From assembly GCA_023213395.1 (NCBI GenBank), contig CM041465.1, positions 54,567,741-54,631,740 on the forward strand: a DNA stretch of 64,000 bases. Direction: 5' to 3'. Shown here piece by piece: positions 19,923 to 30,234 of this stretch (the first letter of the stretch is position 1; each line of letters opens with the position of its first letter). This DNA is from Cycas panzhihuaensis (lineage: Eukaryota; Cycadophyta). The notes below the pieces were generated by a model. That model was not told the origin of the DNA. It did no database searches and saw only the letters and a list, made by a program, of their open reading frames with translations. The translations under genes were made by a program, and so were the position numbers.

Positions 19923-22920
19923 ATGGAAGGTTACCCGTCCGATTGGGCCTACCATGCCATGACTTCGGGAACTCAAGAGTTCCCTTCATCCGTTCCGGAA
20001 TCCACCCGTGAGGGCGAGGATTCCATCTATTACACAGATGACCATTTCCACCGAAGACTTTGAGCCTTGGCTCATGCGTGGAAGATCGGCTACTCGTGAG
20101 ACCCGCCACCCCACCGGCGAGCCTTACGAGGGCGCCTGAGGATCCCCTACTTTCGAAGTCCCTTCGACCTCGTATGGCTATGAGGATACCCCTCCCGCCG
20201 ACGCGGTCGAGGCGCTTGGCGAGTACTTTCGAGCAGTTCGCCGCCATCCACCTCCTAGATGGTTTACGGAAATGCTACGCAACGTGGCGTCTTCCTCATC
20301 CATGCCCACGTCATCTACGACGATTGATGCTCCTTGCGCGCGCACGTTCTATGCCGTGTCTACCCCGGCGCCTAAGGCGAGTGTTGCGCCTGCCGCCCCT
20401 AGTCGTGGTCCCACTTCCTCAGGACCCGCGCGCGGCGCATCTTTCCCTCAACTCGGGGTTAGCATGCCTTGCTCAAACCAAACGCACGTGCCACCGCCGA
20501 ACGTGGCGCACGCGTTCCCTAGTAGGCCCCGAGGCCCTACTAGCGCCGCCACTGCTAGCCATGTAGGACCCACTCCTACGTACGTCCAGAACCCGGTTGG
20601 TGGTCCTTCTCTTTACGTGCCCCCAGGCTACACGTCACAACCTTGGGGGCGGGGCAAGGGAAACCATCTCACATCATGGAGTGGACCCGTTGCACCCATA
20701 TGGGGTCGCGCCACCTACGGGTGGCCCATATGGGCAAAACCTGGTCCCTCACCCTCTGTTTTCGGCGTCGGTAGCGACTCCTGCTGCTGCGTCGGCCTGA
20801 GGCGCGCCTCCTTTCGAGTTGCTACCGCGGCCCCTTTCCAACAAGGGCCTCTTTCCAGGGAGGGATGGGTATGCCACCCCCATCCATCCCTTTGACGGTT
20901 GTCGATCCTTTAGCCCAGGCAAGGACACGTCCTTTCGTGGACTATAGGTCGACGCCCTTGTCTGAGGCGTTGAGGACTAACTTGCGCCTCATCCTCCTGA
21001 AGTCCCCAAATTTGGCGGGACTTCGTCAAGAACAACCGAACATGTCTTGTGACTTTTCCATGGCGTGCATCGATTATTGGGCTTACGACCATATCTTGAT
21101 GAAGCTCTTCCTGCGGTCCTTGCAGGGCGACGCCCTCAAGTGGTTCTACCGCCTTCCTGCCCATTCGATTTCCTCGTTCCAGCCTGGTGGGACGAGTTAG
21201 TCAACTACTTTGGCGTGGCAGGTCCATTCGAAAGCGGAATGAAGGCGCTTCTGTCGCTCAAACAAGGTCACGATGAGATGAATCGTGACTTTGTGCGACG
21301 CTTTCACGACCTTCTTCATTCCACCAAGGCCACCTTGCCTGAGGAGTTGAAGAGGGATCTCTTCGTCAATGCACTTCGCCCCGAAGTGCATGTGGAAGTC
21401 CTCAAGATGGGGGCAACCACGTGTGACTCTGCGATTTCGAGGTGCTTGGCGTTGGAGGCCATTGAGATCCAAGCAGGTCTCAAGAAACCTCCTAGGCCCT
21501 CGCAGCATCGCGAGGCGCCTCCTCCAACAAGGAGACCACACCTTCGCAGCCCGTAGGACCACCTCTCACCCGTGAGAGGACCCTAGATCCGCTTACCTCG
21601 CCATTCGCTCATTCGAGCGCCAATGAAGGAGCTAAAACTCCAACCTCCTTCATCGCCTACCTCCCATAGACATCCGTCCGGACTTCTCATGCGATGCCCC
21701 CCAAAGGGGGCAACACCCAGTCTTCTCAAGCAAGGAGGATCGATCCTCCCCTTGAGAAGAGGTGGTGTTCCATCCACGGGGAGTGTTTCCATGACGATGC
21801 GCGTTGCCGGGCACAGCACCCACGCGACTCGTCCCCTAGGCGAGCATCGAGACCTAACCTCGATCAGCCTGTTCATAGAGACCCGTTCCCCAAACATGGG
21901 GAACGCGGTCGTGATGTCCAGCAAAGGAACGACCGGAATCGGGATAGATCTCCCGATCCTCGCCCTTCGCATGGTAGAGGGAAGGGTGTGCGAAGGTCAC
22001 CTTCCTTGGCTCCCACGGCCGCCGTGCTCCATCACCTTCGCGGTCCCACTACAAGGGAAAGAAGGTTGTCCAATTGCTTGAGACCACTCCGTTATATGCC
22101 TTAACCCGGTCTCAAGGCGCTAAAGAGGCACCGGTGCCTCTTCATCCACATCTCACCTTGATCCTCCTCAGGGCTATTCCTTCGAGATTCCTGCGCTTCC
22201 CAAGACTATTCCGTCGCCTTGGTCGATTCGACTTTAGAAGGCGCTTACCCAACCCACGGGGAAGGGTAAACCCTTTTCTATTGTTGACGAGCTCTATCAC
22301 GTCAGCGGGAATGTCCTTGATGGACGTCTTGAGAAGCCGCCACGAGCAACGTGCTCTTCTTCTTGAAGCTCTTGGCCAACAAGACGCTTCCATCCATGCG
22401 ATAGGTGCTACCTCCCATGGGCCACTGTCATCTCATTTGATCCTAGAGATCTCCCATCTCCCGAAGCGGGAGAAGCTTTTTGCATTCGTCATTACCATTG
22501 ACACTCGATTGTATCGTAAAGAGGACCATTGTAGATAATGGCTCCTCGGTTAATCTTATGCTGTCGTATGCTCAAGGAGCTAGGCATAGTAGCTCTTAGT
22601 CATCCCTTGGAAATGCCAAGGGTATGATGGGGCGAGAAGTCCCCTCCGGGGCGATCTCCCTATCCCTCACCTTAGGAGGGAAAACCGTTTCTGTCGAAGT
22701 TGCTGTACTCGATGTTGATGTAGAGTACAACCTCTTGTTGGGCCAACCATGGCTCGACCAGATGGGAGCAATCTGCTCCACACAATGGGGGCAACTTAAA
22801 TTTATCTATGAAGGACAAGTTAAAGTTATCGCCCGCGAGCCTATGTCGTCTCACACCTCCCATCCGACTGCCCGGTGTTTCGATGATGAAGATAGCGATC
22901 CCGAGGAGGCTACCCCTTAG
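19923..22920 (+). pseudogene. E1 gag-protease gene, frameshifted
   Basis: The ATG at 19923 (MEGYPSDWAYHAMTSG) is the start shared with E3; E2 has a related start. In order, the frame encodes an acidic, Pro/Ser-rich N-terminus and a gag capsid domain at about 21050-21480 (YWAYDHILMKLF, QGHDEMNRDFVRRFHDLLHS, ELKRDLFVNALRPEVHVEVL). It then has a finger CSIHGECFHDDARC at 21766-21807 (CX2HX4HX4C) and a basic stretch. Next comes a DVLRS...ALGQQDASIHAIG linker and an aspartic protease with DNGSS at 22534-22548 and YNLLLGQPWLDQMGAI near 22735. At least six shifts of frame are needed to follow it. It ends at TAG 22918-22920, where E3 has TGG. The product would be a particle protein plus a retropepsin processing enzyme. 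Confidence 0.82.
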
Positions 22921-23510
22921 TGGGACCTTTGTTTGAGAGGCGACCTTCATCACGGACCTATGCCATCCATGAGCCAAACCTAGTCGGGTTTGCCCCTATT
23001 GGCGTGGGTGGTTACTGATTACGTGGCGCCATGGGTGATTCTGATTCGGATAGCGAGGGTTATGGGCCCTCTCCTCGACGTGTCACCCTGGTTTCGCGAG
23101 CACTTAGGGGAATATCTCGATCAGATATTCTCGCTCTTCCTCATTCTACAGTGGCTCCCGAGCCACTGGTCCTAAACCAACCATTTATTTTACCTTCTCG
23201 GCCTCCCCGAGCGGTTTCACGTAGGCGCCCACGTCGGCGAGCCACTCGTAGAGGCACTTCTTCTTCACGCTCTAGATCCTTACCTCAGACTAGAGCCACT
23301 CTTACTCGTATGCAACCTTGCCACGCGATCCGTCGTGTGCCAGGTCCGTTGCGCTCATCCGGTTCCGACCATAGCAAGTTTACTGGTAGACCTAGCCACA
23401 CTAGGCCTACTCTTCGTCACCTATCTCCTACCCTGCGTGTGACTACCCATACCTTTATGGGGCCTAGGCACACCTCTTCCTCTCTTCATGCTCCGAAACG
23501 AGCCTAAACT
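22921..23510 (+). pseudogene. Uncharacterised post-protease tail of the E family (E1 copy)
   Basis: After the protease, both E1 and E3 keep PIGVGGYGYL- and SDSDSEGYGPSPRRVT-like peptides (E1 23031-23085, E3 60850-60900). In E1 an Arg/Ser-rich stretch follows (RPPRAVSRRRPRRRAT) and runs to TAA near 23507. In E3 the TAG before it reads TGG, so the tail was probably fused to gag-protease. It replaces the RT expected here. An acidic-then-basic low-complexity tail suggests nucleic-acid or protein binding, but this is a guess. Confidence 0.5.
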
Positions 23511-23660
23511 ACCATCTCAAATTGTTCTCATTCTTCCCAACCATGGGTTGAATGGCAATTTAAGATGGATCCTTGCTCAAAGCGAGCTTAAACTACCATT
23601 TTGAACTGTCTCCATTCTCCCCAAGCTGCGGGTGGGATGGCGGTTGAGGTGGATTTCTCT
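23494..23660 (+). repeat. Two units of the hairpin repeat (E1)
   Basis: Units start near 23494 and 23574 with CGAGC(C/T)TAAACTACCAT. Each holds inverted arms (CCATCTCAAATTG with CAATTTAAGATGG, and in the second CCATTTTGAACTG with CGGTTGAGGTGG) around CCATTC/GGGATGG inner arms. E3 has five such units. Confidence 0.75.
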
Positions 23661-24408
23661 TGGTTTGGTTTCGGTTCCTCCATGGAACCGCGTTCCGTAT
23701 GCTCTTGGGAACCTTTGTCCTTCTACTTGGGCATCCTCCAACTAGACGGCGCTAGGAGTATCGTTACTCCCCTCCCGTGCTTGTGGTTTCCTTCGCATAT
23801 TCGCTATGCTCCCACAGTGGACGTGCATGTCGCCCCTATCTTCTAACCTCACGCCTCTCGATCACCTCGGTTTCACGGTGGTTGTGTGTGCTCTGTTAGG
23901 CGATGGCCATACATGGAAGGAAACACATGCATATTACAACAAAATATTTACAACAAATATCTCTGACATATATGCGTTTACAACATACAAAATCATTCAT
24001 TTACAAAATAAATCATACATGCTACCTCTATCATACATGATACACACCATTTCATGTGGAGGCTTGTCCGCCGGCCGTGCCCAAGTCTCTGGTTCTTTGT
24101 CGGTTAGATATGCTTGCTCACTTTGTTGGATGCCCTCTTACTTCACGTTGCACCTTGGAAGCAGGGCATCCCGTTGTATTGCTCACTTCGCCTTTGTCGA
24201 TGCCTGGACGGCAGCGTGGCGCCCCTACGTTGTCCTCGTCTTTGTCTCCCTTGTCCACACGTTCGCCACGACACTTGCCTCGCCCTTGGATCACGTCTTT
24301 GCTCTTGATTGCTCTTATATATATATATGCATGTGCTACTCATGTTTCTTGATTGTCGACATTTGCCATCACATTACGCTTAAGCGGTGAGGCTCTGCGC
24401 CGAGGCGA
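23661..24408 (+). other. E1 3' noncoding block
   Basis: It has no recognisable coding sequence. It includes ACAACA-rich text with CATACATG phrases (23915-24055) and a TTATATATATATATGCATG tract (24315-24332), both shared with E3, and ends GGTGAGGCTCTGCGCCGAGGCGA directly before the LTR. A normal purine-only tract is missing. Confidence 0.55.
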
Positions 24409-26904
24409 TGTTTCGGCTAGTGGGAATGGACTCGGGGCCTTGTCGACACGAGGTTTGTGCGGTATATGTTTTCACTTTTCTTACTTATGATTGCTAAGGA
24501 ATTGAGAATAGTTTGATTGACATGTGCACGCCTACATGCATTTGTTTGATTGCACTGTTCATAATGCATGTGCTATGGCACCTCTTAGCCTATGACGACT
24601 CACAGCAGGGGCATCCATAAGCGGATGCGACACCCCGTATGGCGTACAGCCACTCACGATGTCTCCATGGTCTTTCAGGATGCTCCTGCCAGCTCGTTTG
24701 TGCTTATTGCCACATGCCACTTATGTTGCAAACCCTTCCTAAGCCTGGTTTAACCCTTAGTTAGGGCTCTTTGCACCATTTTGAGTACTTGCTTGCTGGG
24801 CCTTCCCGATTGATGTATTTGTGCTTAGCCCTGTTCTTACCTTAAAAAGCTGATTTTGATGACTTTTATGTTGTATTTTTCTCTTTTTCAAATTTAATTT
24901 GTCTGCTAACAAACTTAGCGGTACCAGAAAGTTCTTGCACCCGGTCGTCTGCGGCAAACTTAAGCACTCTGCCAAGTTTACTGCATGATCTGCTTAAAAT
25001 TGAAAAAAGAAACTCTGTGACGATGGCGCGTTTTTCGGAGCTGCGCGTGGCTCCGAAGCAGTTGGGCGCGGGGCCCCAACGTTCACTTCTATGCCCAAGG
25101 CATAAAAACTCTTTTCATTCATTTGCCTCATTCTTGAGTTCACTTTTCTAGACTTCAAGCAAAAACTCTCTACTAAAAGACAAAGGAAAACACGAAACTA
25201 AGGATTTTCATGTACAAAGCTTGAGCAGAGGTGAAGTGGGCTACTACCGGTGGAGTTGCGGGGCCATTGCTTCCCCTCGTCTCTCCATCAAGCTCCACTT
25301 CCTCATACAAATACTCAAAGATCCAAAGCATTTCTTCACAAGAAAGACTACTCCAAAGGACCAATTTTCACCTCTAACTCGCATGGAGCTTCCTCCTTCC
25401 ATCTTCTTGCAAAGGACACTTAAAACCAGCCTTTAGACATTGTTTGTCTTTCTTTGCTCCAAGTAGCCAAGGTGCATGCATGCATGCTCTCCTTCATTCA
25501 AGGTATTTCTTGTCTCTTGTTGGTGCATTTTTCCTTGCTTTTGTTGTTCTATTTGCAAGCTCTTCTCCTTCTTTTGCGTGAACTTTCTTTGGGATCTCCT
25601 TTGTCATTTGATGCAAGTAATCTTAGCTAGTTGTGGCTTACTATAGTCTTTGCCCTAGGTTGGGTGCATTTTCTTGTATTTCCTTGAAACCCATCCTCTT
25701 CCTCTTAGCTTCCTCCTTCGCCATTTCCTAAGCTAGCCGGCATAAAGGGTTTTCACGAGGATTTGAGGGAGATAGGCGGGGTTCCGTCCCCCATTGCCGT
25801 CCTTCTCCCCAAGGGTTCCGTCCCTTATCCTCTCCCGCTTTAGCACCCGTGCTTTCTTAGGAAACGGAGCTAGGGAAGCCTTGGAGAGTTGGGTTGAGTT
25901 TTCCTCTTGGTGTAGGCAATTTGTTACTACATGACTCACCTTGTTGCATGCTAGCACTATTTTCCCTATACCCTGTGGAGACCTCTCGTGGGTGAGTTAG
26001 CCATCCAGGGCTACACTCAATCCCATTTAGCATGTTTCGTGGTGTATGATAGCTTGCATGTTTCAAATGCGATTAGTTTCATTTTGTTATGGTTTAGTGC
26101 TTAAGCTGCGTTTTCCTAGCTTAGTTGATTTTATTGCCATATATACATCTTGTTGTCGTAGCCTCTCTCCCAGAGGAAGGCGTTTGTTGGGATTATTTGC
26201 GGGATTGCATTGGAGGAAGCATTGCGAGATCGACCCAGATTCTTGGGTCGGCCCCTATATGGTATTTCTTCTCCCTTTTGGTTGAGCTTTGCTTTCGTTC
26301 CCTTCATTTCATTTAGTCCTTGCATGCTTTTGGGGAGGTAAGTGCACCCCCTTCGTTGTCTTCGATCGACGTTGCATGCGCGGGAGGAGGAAAGGAGCGC
26401 AACCAAGGAGGGACATCCGCTTGGATTCGAGCAGGATCGGTATTCTTCGCATGCCTTTCATATTTTCTTTATGCTTTTACGCTTCTTTGCATTTACTGTT
26501 ATAGGTAAAGGAACATAAAGGAAAGAAGAAAATAATCTTTTATTGTGCATTTGCTTTCTCGCATTACTTTGCTACACTGCATAACATAGGAATAGAAGAC
26601 TTGTTTGCGTTGCATCCCCTAGCCGCATTTTACCCCGTATTCTTTACACTTTGGTTGGTTGCCCCCTCGTTGCCTTCTCATTGCCTTGAGAAGTAGCGGC
26701 CGAGGATTCTTTTCCCTTCCGGCCATCCAAGGGTAGGAAGGCCGCGCTTGCACGGCTACAGAGCAACCGGGCACCTTGCGATCCGTGCCGCGCTCAAGGC
26801 GCGCGGACGTCTGCGGTATGATCCTCGCTATTTAGCCTGCTTAGCATATTGTTTTATGCCCTTCCCGCTAGGCGTTGGATCATTGCCCCGCGGAGAGCGT
26901 TTCA
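24409..26904 (+). repeat. 3' LTR of E1
   Basis: It begins TGTTTCGGCTAGTGGG and ends GCGGAGAGCGTTTCA (2496 bp), followed by GAAAG. Its first 60 bases share a variant (GGGGCCTTGTCGACAC) with the 3' LTR of E3, whereas the two 5' LTRs share GGGACGCATCGACAC. Confidence 0.9.
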
Positions 26905-27430
26905 GAAAGCTTAATAGGTCTAATGAAGTCCAAGACTTACTTTTTAAATGTTTAGTCTACATACACTAGATTAAGTAGAAAAGTAGCTAATCACTATTTA
27001 CTCATGATTTTTTTGACAAACTGAACAACTTCAAGATTTGTAAAACACATCCTTAAACATAGTTAGCTAGTAATAGCTTACTCCTATAATCTTATGAGTA
27101 CTAGTTTTAGCTACAAAATGTCCTTTACATAGGCCCTCATGGAATTCTTCAAATATCAGGATTGCCTCTTCTATTTTCTAGCATTTTAATATAATACTAT
27201 CCTGCCCTTTTCTGTACAAATACCCTTCATTTAAGACATATGGTCTAGATCTCAATTTTAAGGATTGTCTTCCCTTTTTATTCAAAGGCTTAAGATAAAT
27301 ATCATTCTTGAGGTAGAAGATTATATTTTGTGAGAAAGGTATTAGAATACATGAAATAATTACATATGTAATGTTTAATATTAATGATGTAGACATATAT
27401 ATAAACCCACTTAGTAGATGCATTGAGAGA
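26905..27430 (-). pseudogene. Gypsy M1 integrase N-terminal (H2C2) part
   Basis: This is the upstream half of the integrase split by E1. The minus strand gives SLKLRSRPYVLNEGYLYRKG (about 27190-27260), then FHEGLCKGHFVAKTSTHKII and SVCQKNH (27010-27150). Together these form the HHCC zinc domain typical of Ty3/gypsy integrase (HEG...GH...C..C). Further right (27260-27430) the frame is the RNase H-integrase linker. It ends where copia LTR F begins (27431), so F probably inserted here. Confidence 0.75.
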
Positions 27431-27830
27431 TGTAAGCTGTATACATATTTATGTAAATATGTTATTGGATGATGAAATGATTTAAGAGAAATTATAGGCT
27501 ACTTATGGGATGACTATTGATATAGATATGTACACACACTACTTAAAGATTTAAGAAAGGTCCAAGACCTAGAAATATATTCATTCTGATTATAAAAGGA
27601 GCTCTCAACTCCACCTCCTCTTATGGTTTTTCCCATGCTATATTTTCCACATATAAATTAGTTGTCTCTCTTATGGTGATGCTTATTGATACATACTTCT
27701 ATTATATTACTTTATATTCATATTTATTGCTTTATATATGTACATTATTTATAAGATAATTCTATGATTATATATGTTTGTTATTTTTCTACTATGTTAT
27801 TACATCGCAATATGATATTCTAAATTTACA
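27431..27830 (+). repeat. LTR F of a plus-strand copia element
   Basis: It begins TGTAAGCTGT and ends AAATTTACA, followed by TTTGGTGTCAGAG, a decayed initiator-Met PBS. It contains TATAAAAGG at 27591-27599. The length (400 bp) is typical. No partner LTR was found in the window. Confidence 0.65.
27591..27599 (+). promoter_or_regulatory. TATA box in LTR F
   Basis: TATAAAAGG lies about 160 bp into the LTR, followed by pyrimidine-rich CTCAACTCCACCTCCTC, as in plant copia promoters. Confidence 0.55.
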
Positions 27831-27832
27831 TT

Positions 27833-27844
27833 TGGTGTCAGAGT
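27833..27844 (+). other. Decayed primer binding site of copia F
   Basis: TGGTGTCAGAGT differs from TGGTATCAGAGC by A to G and a final C to T. It is placed two bases after the LTR end. Confidence 0.6.
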
Positions 27845-27846
27845 AA

Positions 27847-29265
27847 GTTTACATTTCTAACATGGTATTAAATCCATGGCGAGTTAAAAGTGAGCCATGT
27901 TGAGTGACCTTATGTAATAGAAAGAAAGCCTATATGAGCTAGTATGATAGTTACAAAGTAGTAATAGAGCTAATACATGAGCTAGTACAAGAGCTAGTTA
28001 TGGGGTGTATTTATTGATCTAGAAATATGAATATGTCAATTGTGCTAGTTATAGATGATTAAGATTTGAGGACTAGATAAAGTAGATGAAAAAGCAACAT
28101 AAAAGTGTGAAGCCACATATGATGTCACATTAAGATGAAGTAGGAATATTTATGGGCAATATTCTTAAATTTATTGTGGATAGTTATTTATGCATATAAT
28201 CCTATATTCATGAGTATGCAGGTATAAAATTGAATCCACCATATATGATAAGAAGATATAATAGTTCATAGTAAAGGACTTTGCAAGTGTTTCTCTTGAA
28301 GTTGGATTCACTATTACTAATGAAACATTTTGTAGCCTTTTGTGAACTCTATGATTACCTTCATGGGTGTAGTACACAATGTTAACTTTTGCATTAATCT
28401 TGGATTGATTGACATCTCCTCCTCATTTGGGTATTTATGAGTATGGATGGCTTCTTCTTTAGTTGTGTTGCATGCTCTATCTCCATTGATATATGTACAA
28501 AATCTACTAATAATCTTCTCATTAATTCATCCTTTTATTACCTTTGATGTTGGGCCCACATAACTATAGTGGAAATCTTCATCAACCCTAATCTCATAAT
28601 ATATCATCTAATCAAATTCATTTAATTCATCAACTCCTTATGCAAAAGTAAAGTAACTTACCTCTACACTTTGTGGAATAGGTTGAACCAATAATTTGCA
28701 CCAATATATAATAAGAAAATAGAAAAGACACAAAATATGCAGCATATAGATTTATATTATTACTTTGAACATCAAATGATTATAGAAAAGAAGCACTTGC
28801 GAGTATACCAAAAGGGATACTAAAGTTGTACAAAGGTACAACATCATAATGAACTTTAAAAATAACCCTTCCTTTATAAACATCCAACCTTAAATAGGTA
28901 AAAGTGATTACTTCCCATAAAATCCTATTAGTAGGCCAATTGATCTTATTTTATTTATAGACCTATGTGGCCTATGTATACATTTTAATAGTTGATGCTA
29001 ACTTTTATTTGCCTTGCTCATATGCCTAGATATTCATGTTTCACTAACTATAAGTAGTTATATAATAGTTCCCCTCCTCTGAGATGTTAAGTCCCTAGAG
29101 TGTAGAATATGTAGATATTGTTTGATGATTTTTTTTTAATTCTTAATGTTGCTTTCTTAGGTACACAATCAACCCTTTATATTAGATACTTGGAGATGGT
29201 CTTGTTTTGGAAATAATATTATTGATTAATGAAGATGTATTCTAGGGGGACTATAAATATTTATT
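27847..29265. other. AT-rich sequence with no recognised gene
   Basis: The first few hundred bases have reiterated GAGCTAGTA-like phrases and may be the leader of copia F. The rest shows no reading frame I can assign on either strand. Confidence 0.35.
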
Positions 29266-29269
29266 CTTC

Positions 29270-29714
29270 ATTAAGTATTAGGAGGATAGATTGAGGGATA
29301 ATGGTCTTTTTAAGGTGGGTTTTAAGATAAAAAACTTGGAAGAAATTATGGATCTTGGTATTAATGGAAAGTTCCCAAGCATATGTAACTTCACTAATGC
29401 ATTGAATAACCTTATAGAGACCATAGTATGAAGGGTTGAGCTTATGGTTTTTATTATTGTGAAGGGATTATTGTTTATAGGGTTAGAGGTGAAGAAATCC
29501 TAAATCATCAATATAAAGGGTTCAATTGGAATGGTGGTAATCAACAAGTTGATTCATACAATTTTAGGTTGAGGGTAAGTTTTATTTGAGAGTATGTAGG
29601 ACTTGGTCTATGTTTTGTAATTTTTATTAGATTACAATAATTTGAAGATTGGTAGCTAAGGTATGGTGAGATGGTAGCAAGTATCCATAGCGTGTTATGA
29701 AGGGGTATAGAGAA
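29270..29714 (-). pseudogene. Gypsy M3 integrase C-terminal fragment
   Basis: The minus strand, read with frameshifts, gives a LRLQPYKQ-like peptide followed by YYGPYKVIQCISEVTY-like and INTKIHNFFQVFYLK-like sequence. This is the order of the post-core domain of chromovirus-type gypsy integrases (QPYRQ..., KLxPRxYGPYxVxxRIGxVAYxL, KIHPVFHVSxLK). It is heavily decayed and cut at 29714 by copia Q. It is a different lineage from M1 and M2. Confidence 0.5.
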
Positions 29715-30216
29715 TGATGGAAGAATTAATGATGTTTTCATTAATTCATCTTTCGTTATTTATAATGTATTATATATTTGTAAATATTAAAGTTATACTA
29801 GTGATATCATGATAATTACTTTATCAACTTAATGTGATAAAGTATATTATAAGTGTTTTATTATCATGTTTATAGTTAGTTACAACTTGAAGTGGTGAGC
29901 CTAATATTTATGGGATCATATGTGTTCACACCTCATTATAATGCATATATATGTTGATCATGCAAGGTGTCAAATATCACCTTGTATGATCAACCCTTCA
30001 TATACCCTCTTGTATTTCTTATAAATGTTTAGTTTATATATATGTGAGGGAATATTCAATATAATCTTATGAAGCTAATGAATGAATGTTAATGAGATAT
30101 TTTTTTTTTTTAGGCTTAATAAATTTAGCCTCCTCATATTCATTATGTTCTATTTGATTGCGTTCCTCATGTGATTTGATCTCAGGTGGAAGCTAGCATG
30201 AATGCCATTTCTTTCA
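29715..30216 (+). repeat. 5' LTR of copia Q
   Basis: It starts TGATGGAAGAATTAATGATG and matches the 3' copy through GTTAATGAGAT...GAATTTA. It shares TGTGATAAAGTATATTATAAGT and CACACCTCATTATAA blocks. It ends TTTCTTTCA next to the PBS. Confidence 0.75.
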
Positions 30217-30217
30217 C

Positions 30218-30234
30218 TTGATATTAGAGCCAAG
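30218..30234 (+). other. Decayed primer binding site of copia Q
   Basis: TTGATATTAGAGCCAAG corresponds to TTGGTATCAGAGCCAAG with two transitions; the initiator-Met type is inferred. Confidence 0.6.

Larger units (their letters stand above)
17134..26904 (+). mobile_element. E1: complete Tat-like gag-protease LTR retrotransposon without pol
   Basis: LTRs lie at 17134-19654 and 24409-26904, flanked by perfect target duplications GAAAG (17129-17133 and 26905-26909), with gypsy M1 continuous across them. The PBS follows the 5' LTR. The interior (4.75 kb) holds a gag-protease frame (19923 to about 22920), a conserved tail, two hairpin repeat units and a 3' noncoding block. The 1.5 kb between the protease and the 3' LTR has no RT, RNase H or integrase motif and is too short for pol. 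No ordinary polypurine tract is visible before 24409. Base composition is much richer in G+C and CpG than the host DNA, consistent with a younger insertion. Confidence 0.9.

Noticed and set aside
20060-20895. Long overlapping frames (168 and 207 codons) in E1
   Set aside because: Comparison with E2 and E3 shows they are pieces of one gag frame and its shifted shadows, not separate genes.
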